The notes below the pieces were generated by a model. It was not told where the DNA came from, searched no databases, and saw nothing but the letters and a program-made list of their open reading frames with translations. 64,000 nt of DNA from JAPOXR01 sp965221935. GTDB taxonomy: Bacteria > Pseudomonadota > Alphaproteobacteria > Rhodobacterales > Rhodobacteraceae. A program made the translations under genes and the position numbers. Location of the stretch: contig CBDCSZ010000070.1 in the NCBI GenBank assembly GCA_965221935.1, positions 1 to 64,000 on the forward strand, written 5' to 3'. Below, in pieces: positions 63,768-64,000 of this stretch (position 1 is the stretch's first letter; each line of letters starts with the position of its first letter).

Positions 63768-64000
63768 ATGTTATCAAACATCAGTCGCCGCGGTGTCCTG
63801 AAGGCAGGCGCGGCCACTGCGGCGGCAACGGCCCTGTCCAGCGCGCCTTTCGTCGCAAACGCAATGCCCAAGTCGGGCGGAACCGTGAAGCTGGGCATTT
63901 CCGGCGCCAACACCTCTGACAGCTGGGACGCGCGCACACACTCGGATCTGTTCATGAACATGGCCTGCCACGGGTCCGTGTTTGACTGCCTGGTGGAGGT
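63768..64000 (+). CDS. Extracellular solute-binding protein (peptide/nickel type), partial
   Basis: The first 77 codons are in the window. ATG 63768 after AGGAGA. A twin-arginine signal (MLSNISRRGVLKAGAATAAA, then TALSSAPFVANA) directs Tat export; the mature start (MPKSGGTVKLGISGANTSDS) matches SBP_bac_5 proteins. It supplies ligand to the permeases at 59723-61916. Placing the binding protein last in the operon is less common than first. The rest is beyond the window. The 190 bases before it are non-coding and include a GC-rich inverted repeat (63585-63630) that may tune expression. Confidence 0.88.
   Translation, partial: MLSNISRRGVLKAGAATAAATALSSAPFVANAMPKSGGTVKLGISGANTSDSWDARTHSDLFMNMACHGSVFDCLVE

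Overview
The window looks like a GC-rich alphaproteobacterial chromosome. This is inferred from gene families and arrangement (argJ followed by a mutT-type gene, an NDUFAF5-like methyltransferase next to hemH, a livMG-type fusion, Tat-exported binding proteins), not from a 16S gene; none is present. The long metabolic genes are intact, while nearly all accessory genes are interrupted, truncated or frameshifted. This suggests a genome with recent insertion-sequence expansion, as in host-associated bacteria.

Layout. 1-18.5 kb is a mobile-element graveyard: an IS110 end; a group II intron whose reverse transcriptase is split by a serine-recombinase element with 25-bp terminal inverted repeats; IS6 and IS1634-type copies that cut up a SIR2-family gene; a MntA/HepT toxin-antitoxin pair; a pentapeptide-repeat gene with an internal amber codon; a decayed IS4-like element; a broken endonuclease/phosphatase gene; and three back-to-back copies of an ORF-less 855-nt group II intron inside an IS1634-type transposase remnant. 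18.8-22.9 kb is a fragment of an IncI-like conjugation/thin-pilus locus (DotM/TrbA-like, PilM-like, prepilin peptidase, PilV-like). 23-26.5 kb carries vsr, a frameshifted amidase and a NicO/RcnA-type nickel/cobalt exporter. 27-33.8 kb is a run of broken toxin-antitoxin loci (ImmA/DUF4411, HigBA, BrnTA, Mnt) with nested IS elements.

33.8-48.1 kb is largely intact and metabolic: a cold-shock protein; a minus-strand operon of a branched-chain-amino-acid-type ABC transporter (binding protein, LivH, fused LivM-LivG, LivF) followed by a cyclase-family hydrolase and an amidase; a macrodomain protein; an amidohydrolase overlapping an MlrC-like metallopeptidase; and two NAD(P)-dependent dehydrogenases. 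Together these suggest uptake and breakdown of amides or modified peptides, but the substrate cannot be read from sequence. 48.2-55.4 kb is a defence island: intact higBA, a single-chain MmeI-like restriction-modification enzyme, an AT-richer HEPN-like protein, and two decayed tyrosine integrases. 55.7-64 kb is core chromosome: argJ-mutT, convergent hemH and a methyltransferase, and an oligopeptide/microcin-C-type ABC transporter running off the end.

The strongest unusual observations are the zero-spacer triple intron array, with predicted EBS/IBS pairings and an exon junction that restores the transposase frame exactly, and the serine-recombinase element with long inverted repeats and no stop codon of its own. 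The HEPN gene beside the MmeI-like enzyme is the best candidate for an uncharacterised defence system.
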